DNA from: Thermoguttaceae bacterium
GTDB lineage: Bacteria > Planctomycetota > Planctomycetia > Pirellulales > Thermoguttaceae
Length of the DNA stretch: 12,780 bases
Direction of reading: 5' to 3'
NCBI GenBank assembly: GCA_017454585.1
Contig: JAFTCU010000141.1
Location: 1 to 12,780, forward strand
The translations under genes and the position numbers were made by a program. The notes under the pieces were generated by a model. The model was not told the origin of the DNA. It searched no databases and was given only the letters and a program-made list of their open reading frames with translations. Within the stretch, counting starts at the first letter, position 1. Each line of letters begins with the position of its first letter. Below, in pieces: positions 6,889-12,780 of this stretch.

Positions 6889-7026
6889 ATTTAAACACGG
6901 ATTTTCACGGATTAAAAGGATTTCCGCAGATTTTTTAAAGGGGTTTTAAGTGTTTTGGGGTGATTTTCACTCAATTAAAATGAAATCCATTTAATCCATT
7001 AAATCCGTGAAAATCCGTGTTTAAAT
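6889..7026. repeat. 138-bp inverted-repeat element (MITE-like)
   Basis: The 25-bp ends (6889-6913 and 7002-7026) are perfect inverted repeats of each other. Each contains the word CACGGATTTTCACGGATT or its complement. Inside, shorter GGATT/AATCC words continue the symmetry imperfectly to a central T/G-rich part (about 6930-6980). There is no open frame and no clear target-site duplication. The element takes up nearly half of the 301-bp gap 6828-7128; the rest of the gap shows nothing I can name. It could be a non-autonomous mobile element or a long RNA hairpin. Confidence 0.75.
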
Positions 7027-7128
7027 AAAAGGTGAAAGTGAAACGGGTCTGGTATTTAGGATGGGAGTTTTTTAGAACTTCCGGGAATTAATGAATGAAA
7101 AATCCTGCGTTTTCAGGGGGATTAATCC

Positions 7129-7992
7129 ATGAAAGAACACGAAGTTACCGATTCCACTTTTGACGGCGTGAGCGCGAACCGCTCGGCCAACGCCCGCCTT
7201 CGGCTCTGCTCCCGCATGGAAGTCATTCCGGGAAACAGTCTGGAGGAAAAATTCGCGAAAATGAAGGCCTGGGGGCTTGAGGGCGCCGAGGTCAACGTAC
7301 CGCTTTTCGGGAAAGAGGATGAAATTCGCACCGCTCTGGCGAATGCCGGCCTTGCCGCGGCGATGACGAACTTTGGCAAAAATCCGGGAAATATCATTTC
7401 CGCTGATCCCGAAGAGCAGAAACTCGGCATCGAATCGATGAAGCGGAAACTCGAGGCGGCCGCGAAGGTCGGCTGCAAGGGAATGCTTTACGTGCCGCTT
7501 TTCGGGACTCCGAAGGCGCCCGAGACGAATCAGTCGATCCGCGCGCGCTTGGTGGACGTTCTGCACCCGCTGGCCGAATTCGCTCACGAGCTGGGGACCA
7601 GTATCGTTCTGGAGCCGCTTTGCCGGATGGAATCGACGTTTCTCTCCCGGATCTCGGACGGCGCGGCCATTTGCCGGGACGTGGACTCGGAAGGGATGAA
7701 AGTGATGGGCGATTTCTACCACATGAGCATCGAGGAGACCGACATGATGGGCGCGTTCATCTCCGGCGGGAAATACCTGGCGCACGTCCACCTCGCCGGC
7801 GGCCTTTCTGATCCGAAACGGTCCATCCCAGGCCAGAACCAGAGCCGGTTCGTCGAGGGTTTCCGCGGCCTGAAGTACATCGGTTACGACCGCTTCTGCT
7901 CGTTCGAGTGCGGAGTCCGCGGCGACCGTGAGGTGGAGATTCCGAAAGCCATCGCCTTCCTGAAACGGGAGTGGGAACTGGCCGTCGTGTGA
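7129..7992 (+). CDS. Sugar phosphate isomerase/epimerase-like TIM-barrel protein (AP endonuclease 2 fold)
   Basis: A 287-residue cytosolic protein of the PF01261 xylose-isomerase-like fold. Candidate metal ligands are in the family order: LEPLCRME (Glu162), GDFYHMSIEE (Asp195, His198), HVHLAGG (His219/221) and SFECG (Glu260), which is the usual Glu-Asp-His-Glu site for Mn or Mg. The family interconverts ketoses and aldoses, epimerises sugars or works on 3-keto-glycosides and inositols; the exact substrate cannot be read here. The ATG at 7129 has AGGGGG (7115-7120) 8 nt upstream. No convincing promoter is visible between the inverted-repeat element and the gene. Its stop is 13 nt before the kinase gene, so the two are probably translated from one message. 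Confidence 0.88.
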   Translation: MKEHEVTDSTFDGVSANRSANARLRLCSRMEVIPGNSLEEKFAKMKAWGLEGAEVNVPLFGKEDEIRTALANAGLAAAMTNFGKNPGNIISADPEEQKLGIESMKRKLEAAAKVGCKGMLYVPLFGTPKAPETNQSIRARLVDVLHPLAEFAHELGTSIVLEPLCRMESTFLSRISDGAAICRDVDSEGMKVMGDFYHMSIEETDMMGAFISGGKYLAHVHLAGGLSDPKRSIPGQNQSRFVEGFRGLKYIGYDRFCSFECGVRGDREVEIPKAIAFLKREWELAVV

Positions 7993-8005
7993 GAGAGGAG
8001 AGTTT

Positions 8006-8572
8006 ATGCCTACATACTCATTGATCGCTGGCGTAAACGGCGTTGGGAAAAGCAGTTTTGCCGGCGTACTCCTGACGCAGCCGAACGAGCTGGGGATCTA
8101 CATCGACGCGGATAAAATCACGGCCCGGCTCGGCGGTTCGGCCCTGGCTGGGGGGAAGTCGGCTTTGAAGCAGATCCGGCAGTACGTTACGGAGGGCATG
8201 AGTTTTATACAGGAAACGACGCTTTCCGGGAAACAACCGCTCGAAACGATTCAGGAAGCCCGCAAAAATGGCTTTCAGATCCAGCTTTTTTACATCGGGC
8301 TGGATTCGCTCGATGAAAGTCTGACACGGATCCAGAACCGGGTCAGGTTGGGTGGTCATTCCATCCCGGAGGCGGACGTCACGCGTCGATTCAAGAAACG
8401 TTTCGACGATTTGCTCCGCGTTTTGCCGTGGTGCGACTCAGCAAAACTCTACGACAATCGAAACGGATTTCAACTGGTCGCAATTTGGCAGAATGGTCTT
8501 CTTCAGCCAGTGGGGTTCACTCAGCCCGAGTGGCTGAAAGAATTGATCAAGAAGAAAGAAGAGACGTTTTAG
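8006..8572 (+). CDS. Zeta-toxin-like P-loop kinase/ATPase
   Basis: A 188-residue protein like the zeta-toxin/predicted ABC-type ATPase group (COG4185). It has a Walker A GVNGVGKS at 9-16 after a first beta-strand, IDADKI (32-38) supplying the likely catalytic or Mg-binding Asp, FIQETTLSG (67-75) and the Arg-rich lid NRVRLGGHSIPEADVTRRF (111-129). In zeta/PezT toxins this fold phosphorylates UDP-N-acetylglucosamine. Many family members are not proven toxins. AGGAG (7996-8000) sits 5 nt before the ATG, and the gene follows the sugar isomerase by 13 nt. No epsilon/PezA-like or other antitoxin gene is adjacent, so a small-molecule or sugar kinase role is at least as likely as toxicity. Confidence 0.85.
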   Translation: MPTYSLIAGVNGVGKSSFAGVLLTQPNELGIYIDADKITARLGGSALAGGKSALKQIRQYVTEGMSFIQETTLSGKQPLETIQEARKNGFQIQLFYIGLDSLDESLTRIQNRVRLGGHSIPEADVTRRFKKRFDDLLRVLPWCDSAKLYDNRNGFQLVAIWQNGLLQPVGFTQPEWLKELIKKKEETF

Positions 8573-8581
8573 TGTTTTTTT

Positions 8582-8610
8582 CGGGGTCATGACTGTCCTC
8601 GCTCGCCAGT
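8582..8610. repeat. Dispersed ~29-bp element, copy 2
   Basis: It matches 1203-1231 at about 25 of 29 positions. The hairpin is degraded (CGGGGTCA against TGTCCTCG with one mismatch and one wobble). Seven T precede rather than follow it, so it is not a good terminator for the kinase gene. The gap 8573-8637 shows no other signal. Confidence 0.5.
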
Positions 8611-8637
8611 GTTCCTTTAAATTCATCATTGAAAGAA

Positions 8638-9426
8638 ATGCGATTTTCACTCCTTTTAGCGTTTTGTTGTGTGTTTGCGGCTTTGACTCAGGCGGCGGAT
8701 TGGCCCGTCGCGGGGAGCCGGGCCGGGAATTGTACGTACTACGAGTTCGACCTGAACGGGAAAACCGCTAAGGTCCTGGTTCCTGACCAACAGGCTCCGG
8801 GGAAACCGTGGCTTTTCCGGACGGTCTATTGGCGCGCGTTCCCGAATTCCGAGGACGTGATGCTTCAGAAGGGCTGGGCGGTTGCCTGGATCCAGACCAA
8901 CGACCGCTTCGGGACCCCGGCTGATAATGCGCAGAGGCTGAGCCTTTACGAGTACCTCGTCAACGAGCAGGGCTTCAGCCCCAAACCGGTCGTTTTCGGG
9001 ATGAGCTACGGCGGGCTTTCCTCGCTGCGCTGGGCGCTTGCCAACCCGGACAAAATTTGCGGGATCTACATCGACGCGCCGGTCTGCAATTTCATGGACT
9101 GGAAGACGAAATACGCCGACTGCTGGAATGCCGCTCTGAACGAGTACGGCATGACCGAAGAGGAGCTTCTCAATGGCGACGGGAACCCGTGCATCGCGGT
9201 GCGCAAGCTGGCGGAGCGAAAGATCCCGATGCTGCTGATCTGCGGCGACGCGGACAAAACGGTCATTTTCACGGAACACGGCCAGAAACTGGCGGAAAAC
9301 TTCCGCGCGGCGGGCGGCGACCTGGAAATGCACGTTAAACCCGGCTGCGACCACCACCCGCATGGTCTGGCCGACCCCACCCCCGTGGTCGAGTTTTACG
9401 AAAAATGCTGGAAGAACGCGCAGTGA
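8638..9426 (+). CDS. Secreted alpha/beta-hydrolase (esterase/peptidase-like)
   Basis: A 262-residue protein with a signal peptide (MRFSLLLAF..., cleavage near TQA19 or A20). The mature alpha/beta-hydrolase has the nucleophile elbow GMSYGG (Ser123), CGDADKTV (Asp206 as triad acid) and GCDHHPHG (His240 or His242). Such small exported hydrolases near glycan-active genes are often acyl or acetyl esterases; the substrate is unknown. I chose ATG 8638; an in-frame TTG at 8629 would only add MKE before a normal signal peptide, and neither has a strong Shine-Dalgarno (only GAAAG at 8631-8635). It is co-directional with the kinase gene 65 bp upstream and converges on the AlbA_2 gene 59 bp downstream. 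Confidence 0.88.
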   Translation: MRFSLLLAFCCVFAALTQAADWPVAGSRAGNCTYYEFDLNGKTAKVLVPDQQAPGKPWLFRTVYWRAFPNSEDVMLQKGWAVAWIQTNDRFGTPADNAQRLSLYEYLVNEQGFSPKPVVFGMSYGGLSSLRWALANPDKICGIYIDAPVCNFMDWKTKYADCWNAALNEYGMTEEELLNGDGNPCIAVRKLAERKIPMLLICGDADKTVIFTEHGQKLAENFRAAGGDLEMHVKPGCDHHPHGLADPTPVVEFYEKCWKNAQ

Positions 9427-9442
9427 TTCTGACGGACACACC

Positions 9443-9479
9443 GTCGAGCGGCGGGTGAAAAACTGCCGCCCGATGGACG
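9443..9479. terminator. Possible shared hairpin between convergent genes
   Basis: GGCGG-like bases (9450-9455) pair with CCGCC (9466-9470) around an A-rich loop, with weaker outer pairing CGTC/GACG-like. It lies midway between the hydrolase and AlbA_2 stops. No U-tract follows on either strand, so this is a weak candidate. Confidence 0.25.
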
Positions 9480-9485
9480 TTTAAA

Positions 9486-10919
9486 CTAAGAATAAAAACG
9501 CTGATTCTTGCTCTTTGGCTTTTCTGGGAGCGTCATTTTCAGGGCGCCTTTTGTCAGAAGTGGCTCGAGGATCTTCTTGACGTACGAAATAGTCTGGATC
9601 CCCAGAAAATCCGCGATTTCCTGCCGGGACCGCGGCGTTTGGCAGAACTTCAAAAGCTCTTTTTTAGGGCTCGTCTCCGCTCGCGATTGAGCGGACGTTT
9701 CTGAGTTGAAAAAAGTCACGCAAAATTCATTCCGGGAATCCTCAAAAGTAGCCTCGTCCAGGCCAGCTTCGCGCATTTCCCGCTGAATGGTCGGAATTCC
9801 CGAGTAGCGGTTTTCTGTGATTTTGAGCGTTTCCAAAGCGCGTGCCAGCTTGGGGTTTCGCGTGTCAGGCTGGACTTCCCCCAACCGGCTTAGCGTCAGC
9901 CGTCCATAGAGACCGCCCGGGTTTCGGATTTCCAGCCGGTCCTGAAAAAACGTCATTTCGATCGGCATCGCTTCGGTGTGTACGCTGTAATCCCGATGGA
10001 TCAGAGCGTTCAAAATCGCTTCGCGCACGGCGGTCAACGGGTACTCCAGCCGATCCACTCGTTTGCCGGTTTGTGGGTCGATGATCGTCCGGTTTTTCAT
10101 GTTCCGGACAGCGAATTTCAGCGCTTTTTCCAGCATTTCGACCAGCGTTCCTTCGATCCGTTGATTATCGAGGAAGCGCAAGCCTTCTTTCGTCGCGTCC
10201 CCTCGCTGTGTACCGGGGATCACCGTCGCATTGATCGTGTATTGGGGGTAAAAAAGCTGGGGGAAAAACGAAAAAAGAAGCGTACAGAGCAGTGTCGGGT
10301 GGTCGTTTTTCACGAGGCCCGTGAGTTTCAGAACGGTTTCTTCCGGGAGTTTGGCCAAATTTGGTGTATTTTCTTTGACCAGTCCCAAATATTCGTTCAT
10401 TTTTTTCAGGTCGATCGTTTCGAGCGTCGCCTTTTCGTTCTCCCGTACGTCATCTTCGTACTTTTTCCGGAAGGCTTCGTAACTGTAAATTTCATAGTCC
10501 GTCATCGGTTCGTCCGAATCGCCCACCCGGACGAAAGAGCCTTTGATTTTCCCTTTTCCACTGTAATAGCACGGACGTTCTGAAAGATCCACTGCAGGAA
10601 TTTCGGCAGAAACGACGGTTTTCCCATCGACGAGCGCTGAACAGAAAACAGGCCGAACGACCGGGAACATTTGCTTGCACTGCTCGTTGACCTTTTTCTG
10701 AAGGTCCTGAGGGTCATAAACGCCGCAAATTTTCCAGTCTGAGTCCTCGTCGATCCCGAAAAGCAGAATCCCACCATCGTCCTGATTCGCGAAAGCGGAA
10801 ATCGAGTCGTAGAGCTTCGTCGGGCATCCACTTGCGGCGGCTTTGAGTTCCAGCGTCTGCGATTCCGTTTTCTCCGTCAAAATTTTCCGAACGAGTTCAA
10901 GGAGTTGAGTTTCTGTCAT
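9486..10919 (-). CDS. Schlafen/AlbA_2-domain ATP-binding transcriptional regulator
   Basis: A 477-residue protein with the familiar three-part layout. The AlbA_2 (PF04326) domain spans about 18-140, with ESQTLELK, ISAFANQDDGGILLFGID and SFVRVGDSDEPMT. A middle linker leads to a GHKL-type HATPase_c_4 region (about 295-400), with AVREAILNALIHRDYS (N-box Glu300/Asn304), LEIRNPGGL and RNPKLARAL. A C-terminal winged helix spans about 415-465 (SRQEIADFLGIQTISYVKKI). Such proteins are common and mostly annotated as DNA-binding regulators; some relatives are in phage-defence systems, but no defence partner is adjacent. AGAGGA (10925-10930) lies 5 nt before the ATG. Its promoter (10963-10991) is touched by the TTTAGTG boxes described separately, so autoregulation is a reasonable guess. 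Confidence 0.9.
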   Translation of the reverse strand: MTETQLLELVRKILTEKTESQTLELKAAASGCPTKLYDSISAFANQDDGGILLFGIDEDSDWKICGVYDPQDLQKKVNEQCKQMFPVVRPVFCSALVDGKTVVSAEIPAVDLSERPCYYSGKGKIKGSFVRVGDSDEPMTDYEIYSYEAFRKKYEDDVRENEKATLETIDLKKMNEYLGLVKENTPNLAKLPEETVLKLTGLVKNDHPTLLCTLLFSFFPQLFYPQYTINATVIPGTQRGDATKEGLRFLDNQRIEGTLVEMLEKALKFAVRNMKNRTIIDPQTGKRVDRLEYPLTAVREAILNALIHRDYSVHTEAMPIEMTFFQDRLEIRNPGGLYGRLTLSRLGEVQPDTRNPKLARALETLKITENRYSGIPTIQREMREAGLDEATFEDSRNEFCVTFFNSETSAQSRAETSPKKELLKFCQTPRSRQEIADFLGIQTISYVKKILEPLLTKGALKMTLPEKPKSKNQRFYS

Positions 10920-10962
10920 TTTGATCCTCTTTAATTCTCATAATTGTTGAGTTCCTTTAAAA

Positions 10963-10991
10963 ATTATACACTAAAATTTTAGTTAATGCAA
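10963..10991 (-). promoter_or_regulatory. Sigma70-type promoter of the AlbA_2 gene
   Basis: On the minus strand TTGCAT (10986-10991), a 17-bp spacer and a perfect TATAAT (10963-10968). Transcription would start near 10956, a leader of about 37 nt. A TTTAGTG box (complement of CACTAAA at 10969-10975) abuts the -10, placing a potential regulator site inside the promoter. Confidence 0.7.
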
Positions 10992-11158
10992 GAAGTTTTC
11001 ACTAAATCCCGGTAATATTTGAGAAGTTTCGCTAAAAATTTTGCCTTTTTGATGAATTTTTCACTAAATTGAGATTGATTTCACTAAAATTTCACTAATT
11101 TGTATAAAATTTCATATTTTTGAGCAACTTTCATTAATTTAAGTGGCTTTTCACTAAA
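10969..11158 (+). repeat. Series of TTTCACTAAA-like boxes spaced by helical turns
   Basis: All boxes point the same way. CACTAAA begins at 10969, 11000, 11062, 11082 and 11152. Variants begin at 11030 (CGCTAAA), 11093 (CACTAAT), 11113 (CATATTT) and 11132 (CATTAAT). Most are preceded by TTT or more. Spacings are 31, 30, 32, 20, 11, 20, 19 and 20 bp, near multiples of 10.3. The 385-bp gap 10920-11304 consists of this AT-rich array, the leftward promoter, the rightward promoter and the prmC leader. There is no gene in it. Confidence 0.7.
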
Positions 11159-11188
11159 AACTCCCTCAAAAGTTTTTTTAGGAACTGG

Positions 11189-11216
11189 TTGACAAAACGA
11201 AAACCCTGCGTATAAT
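11189..11216 (+). promoter_or_regulatory. Near-ideal sigma70 promoter of prmC
   Basis: A consensus TTGACA (11189-11194), a 16-bp spacer and a consensus TATAAT (11211-11216). Transcription should start near 11223, leaving a leader of about 80 nt before the prmC ATG. It lies just right of the last TTTCACTAAA box. Confidence 0.85.
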
Positions 11217-11254
11217 TGATTAATCGTACGTGCGAGGGGTTCCTTTTCGGCGAG

Positions 11255-11286
11255 TCCCTCCCTCTTTCCCCTTTCCTCCCCTCCCT
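11255..11286 (+). other. 32-nt pure pyrimidine tract in the prmC leader
   Basis: Every base from 11255 to 11286 is C or T. AAGGA (11291-11295), the likely Shine-Dalgarno, follows. The tract would be unstructured in the mRNA and could pair with purine-rich sequences such as anti-Shine-Dalgarno-like or sRNA seeds; this role is conjecture. Confidence 0.8.
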
Positions 11287-11304
11287 ATTCAAGGACCCCG
11301 TTTT

Positions 11305-12204
11305 ATGAGCACCGCGCCGGAGACCTGGACCGTTCTGCGCCTTCTCAAGTGGACGACCGATTTTCTGAAGCGGTACGACGTGCCTTCGCCGCGGCTCGAT
11401 GCCGAGATTTTGCTTGCCGAGGCGATGGGCTGCACCCGCGTGGACCTTTACACCCGGTTCGAATACGAGCCGACGCCGCAGGAGCGCGAGACGTTCAAGG
11501 CCGCCATTCGCAAGCGGTCCGAGGGCGTGCCGGTCGCGTATCTGGTCGGGCACAAGGAGTTTTACTCTCTCGATTTTCTCGTCGATCCGGGCGTTCTGAT
11601 CCCGCGGCCCGAGACGGAATTTCTGATCGTCGGCCTGTTCGACCTGGTGAAAGAACGTTTCGGCTCGATGGACGCGGAAATGACCATCTGCGACGTGGGG
11701 ACCGGTTCGGGGATCCTCCCGATCACCGCGGCTTTGAATCTGAAAAACGCCCGCGTCCTTGGCGTGGACATTTCGCCGGAGGCGCTGGCCGTGGCGCAGA
11801 AAAACGTCGAAAAGTACGCCGATCGCCTCGGCGGGCGAGTGGTCCTGGGCGAGAGCGACCTTTTCAGCCGGGTTTCCGACGCGACCCGGTTCGATTTCAT
11901 CATTTCCAACCCGCCGTACGTCGGCCGGCGTGAGATCGACGCGGAGCTGGAAACCAACGTTTACCGCTACGAGCCGCACGTGGCCCTTTTCGGCGGTGAG
12001 GTCGGCACGGAGCTGATCGCGCGCCTTTTGCCCGACGTTCCGAAGCGCCTGAAAGAGGACGGTTTTTTCCTGATGGAACTGAGCCCGATGATCCACGCCT
12101 CCGTGGTGGAGCTGATCGGCCAGACGCCGGGCCTGGAGTACGTGAAGACGATCAGGGACCTGGACCAGCAGGAACGGATCGTCGTGGCAAAGAAAAGTCC
12201 GTGA
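11305..12204 (+). CDS. prmC: Peptide chain release factor N5-glutamine methyltransferase
   Basis: A 299-residue SAM-dependent enzyme that methylates the GGQ glutamine of release factors RF1/RF2. It has the N-terminal helical substrate-binding domain (1-90, with PSPRLDAEILLAEAMGC and VPVAYLVGHKEFYSLDF), LIPRPETE (98-105), the SAM-binding motif DVGTGSG (130-136), GVDISPEAL (153-161) and the catalytic NPPY (202-205). Length and order are normal for the family. I chose ATG 11305 with AAGGA 9 nt upstream. An in-frame GTG at 11230 would add 25 Pro/Arg-rich residues coded by the pyrimidine tract, with no Shine-Dalgarno. The usual neighbour prfA is not next to it; instead it has its own strong promoter and a likely terminator. 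Confidence 0.95.
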   Translation: MSTAPETWTVLRLLKWTTDFLKRYDVPSPRLDAEILLAEAMGCTRVDLYTRFEYEPTPQERETFKAAIRKRSEGVPVAYLVGHKEFYSLDFLVDPGVLIPRPETEFLIVGLFDLVKERFGSMDAEMTICDVGTGSGILPITAALNLKNARVLGVDISPEALAVAQKNVEKYADRLGGRVVLGESDLFSRVSDATRFDFIISNPPYVGRREIDAELETNVYRYEPHVALFGGEVGTELIARLLPDVPKRLKEDGFFLMELSPMIHASVVELIGQTPGLEYVKTIRDLDQQERIVVAKKSP

Positions 12205-12227
12205 TGATGAAGCGGACCCGATTTTTT
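12197..12227 (+). terminator. Probable prmC terminator
   Basis: GTCCG (12197-12201) pairs with CGGAC (12213-12217) around an 11-nt loop, followed by six T (12222-12227). The stem overlaps the stop codon. It is a short stem, so moderate strength at best. Confidence 0.5.
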
Positions 12228-12281
12228 GAGACGAAACCATTCATTCGGCCTTCAAACCCAGTTTTCCCGGGGACCAAAACC

Positions 12282-12780
12282 ATGAAAAACCTTTCCATTT
12301 TCCTTTTCGCAGTTTTCGCTGCCGCCGCATTTGCCGTGGCGTCGGACTACATTCCGGAGCCGCAGCCGGTCAAGAGCGCGGTGGAGCTTTCCGCCCTCTA
12401 CTACCCTGGGACCGAGCAGATGGCCGAGTGGGACATGGTCGAGCAGACGCTCCCCGGGATCAAGCCCCTGCTTGGCTGGTACGACGAAGGAAACCCAGAG
12501 GTCATCGACTGGCAGATCAAATGGGCCGTCGAGCACGGGATCAGTTCCTTCTGCGTGGACTGGTACTGGAATCAGGGCGTTCAGCGCCTCGATCACTGGG
12601 TGAAAGGCTACTACCAGGCCCGTTTTCGCAAGTACCTCAAATGGTACATCATGTGGGCGAACCATAACGAGCCGGGCGCGCACTCTACGGCCGACATGAT
12701 CCGCGTGACGCAGTTCTGGCTCGAAAATTACTTCAAAACCCCCGAATACTACACGCGGGACGGCAAGCCCGTGGTGTGTA
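12282..12780 (+). CDS. Secreted WbsX/GH99-like protein, 3' end cut by window
   Basis: An ATG at 12282 with CGGGGA (12268-12273) 8 nt upstream opens a frame that stays open to the window end (166 codons visible). A signal peptide (KNLSIFLFAVFAAAAFAVA) comes first. The text after it is typical of the WbsX/PF14307 glycoside-hydrolase-99-like group: ALYYPGTEQMAEWDMVEQ, LGWYDEGNPEVIDWQIKW, HGISSFCVDWYWNQG and YLKWYIMWANHNEP. This is the first part of a TIM barrel. WbsX was first noted in O-antigen clusters, and exported members in this type of bacterium are thought to act on mannose-type or sulfated glycans; this is inference. A terminator lies between it and prmC, but no promoter is clear in the 77-bp gap. 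Confidence 0.85.
   Translation, partial: MKNLSIFLFAVFAAAAFAVASDYIPEPQPVKSAVELSALYYPGTEQMAEWDMVEQTLPGIKPLLGWYDEGNPEVIDWQIKWAVEHGISSFCVDWYWNQGVQRLDHWVKGYYQARFRKYLKWYIMWANHNEPGAHSTADMIRVTQFWLENYFKTPEYYTRDGKPVVC

Noticed and set aside
8006..8572. A complete toxin-antitoxin module
   Set aside because: Only the kinase-like half is visible. The neighbour upstream is a TIM-barrel isomerase and the one downstream an exported hydrolase; neither resembles an antitoxin.
9486..10919. A phage-defence island built on the Schlafen/AlbA_2 gene
   Set aside because: The flanking genes are prmC and an exported hydrolase. No nuclease, methyltransferase or other defence partner is present, and base composition of the coding part is like its neighbours.
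11230..11304. N-terminal extension of PrmC from the GTG at 11230
   Set aside because: It would translate the pyrimidine tract into a Pro/Arg-rich string, lacks a Shine-Dalgarno and starts very near the predicted transcript start. ATG 11305 has AAGGA and matches family length.
11134..12240. Minus-strand open frame of 368 codons over prmC
   Set aside because: It is the antisense of a well-matched PrmC and reads as low-complexity Arg/His/Val-rich text.

Overview
The window is a roughly 58% GC bacterial chromosome segment with 12 protein genes: ten complete and one cut by each window edge. I see no rRNA, tRNA, CRISPR array or transposase. The gene families point to the PVC superphylum, most likely Planctomycetota, with Lentisphaerota or Verrucomicrobiota as alternatives. 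The main pointers are a secreted DUF1080 (3-keto-glycoside hydrolase-like) protein, an OprP-type porin with an N-terminal coiled coil, a prokaryotic RING-finger membrane protein, a WbsX/GH99-like secreted protein and an AP-endonuclease-fold sugar isomerase. The phylum is an inference from families; no marker gene settles it.

Layout. Positions 2-1177 (+) hold the end of a TIM-barrel glycoside-hydrolase-like protein. It converges on a leftward run: porin (5762-4272), dihydropteroate synthase folP (4189-3395), M42 aminopeptidase (3175-2111) and DUF1080 (2059-1232), closed by a strong terminator at 1197-1222. Between folP and the peptidase lies an inverted pair of 7-bp tandem repeats that touches the folP stop codon. 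At 5763-6011 the porin is divergent from a zinc-ribbon/RING membrane protein gene (6012-6827), which has a good promoter and Shine-Dalgarno. A 138-bp inverted-repeat (MITE-like) element fills most of 6828-7128. Next come a sugar isomerase (7129-7992) and a zeta-toxin-like P-loop kinase (8006-8572) in a tight pair, then a secreted alpha/beta hydrolase (8638-9426). The hydrolase converges on a Schlafen/AlbA_2 regulator (10919-9486). The AT-rich stretch 10920-11304 carries two back-to-back sigma70-type promoters and a series of TTTCACTAAA-like boxes spaced at near multiples of one helical turn. Then come prmC (11305-12204), a terminator, and the start of a secreted WbsX/GH99-like protein (12282 to the window end).

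How the genes fit together. Several products fit uptake and breakdown of complex or modified glycans: two GH-like proteins, DUF1080, the sugar isomerase, a secreted esterase-like hydrolase and an outer-membrane porin. They sit among housekeeping genes (folP, prmC). The most unusual features are the helically phased boxes upstream of the AlbA_2 gene, which abut its -10 element, and the small dispersed repeats at gene ends.
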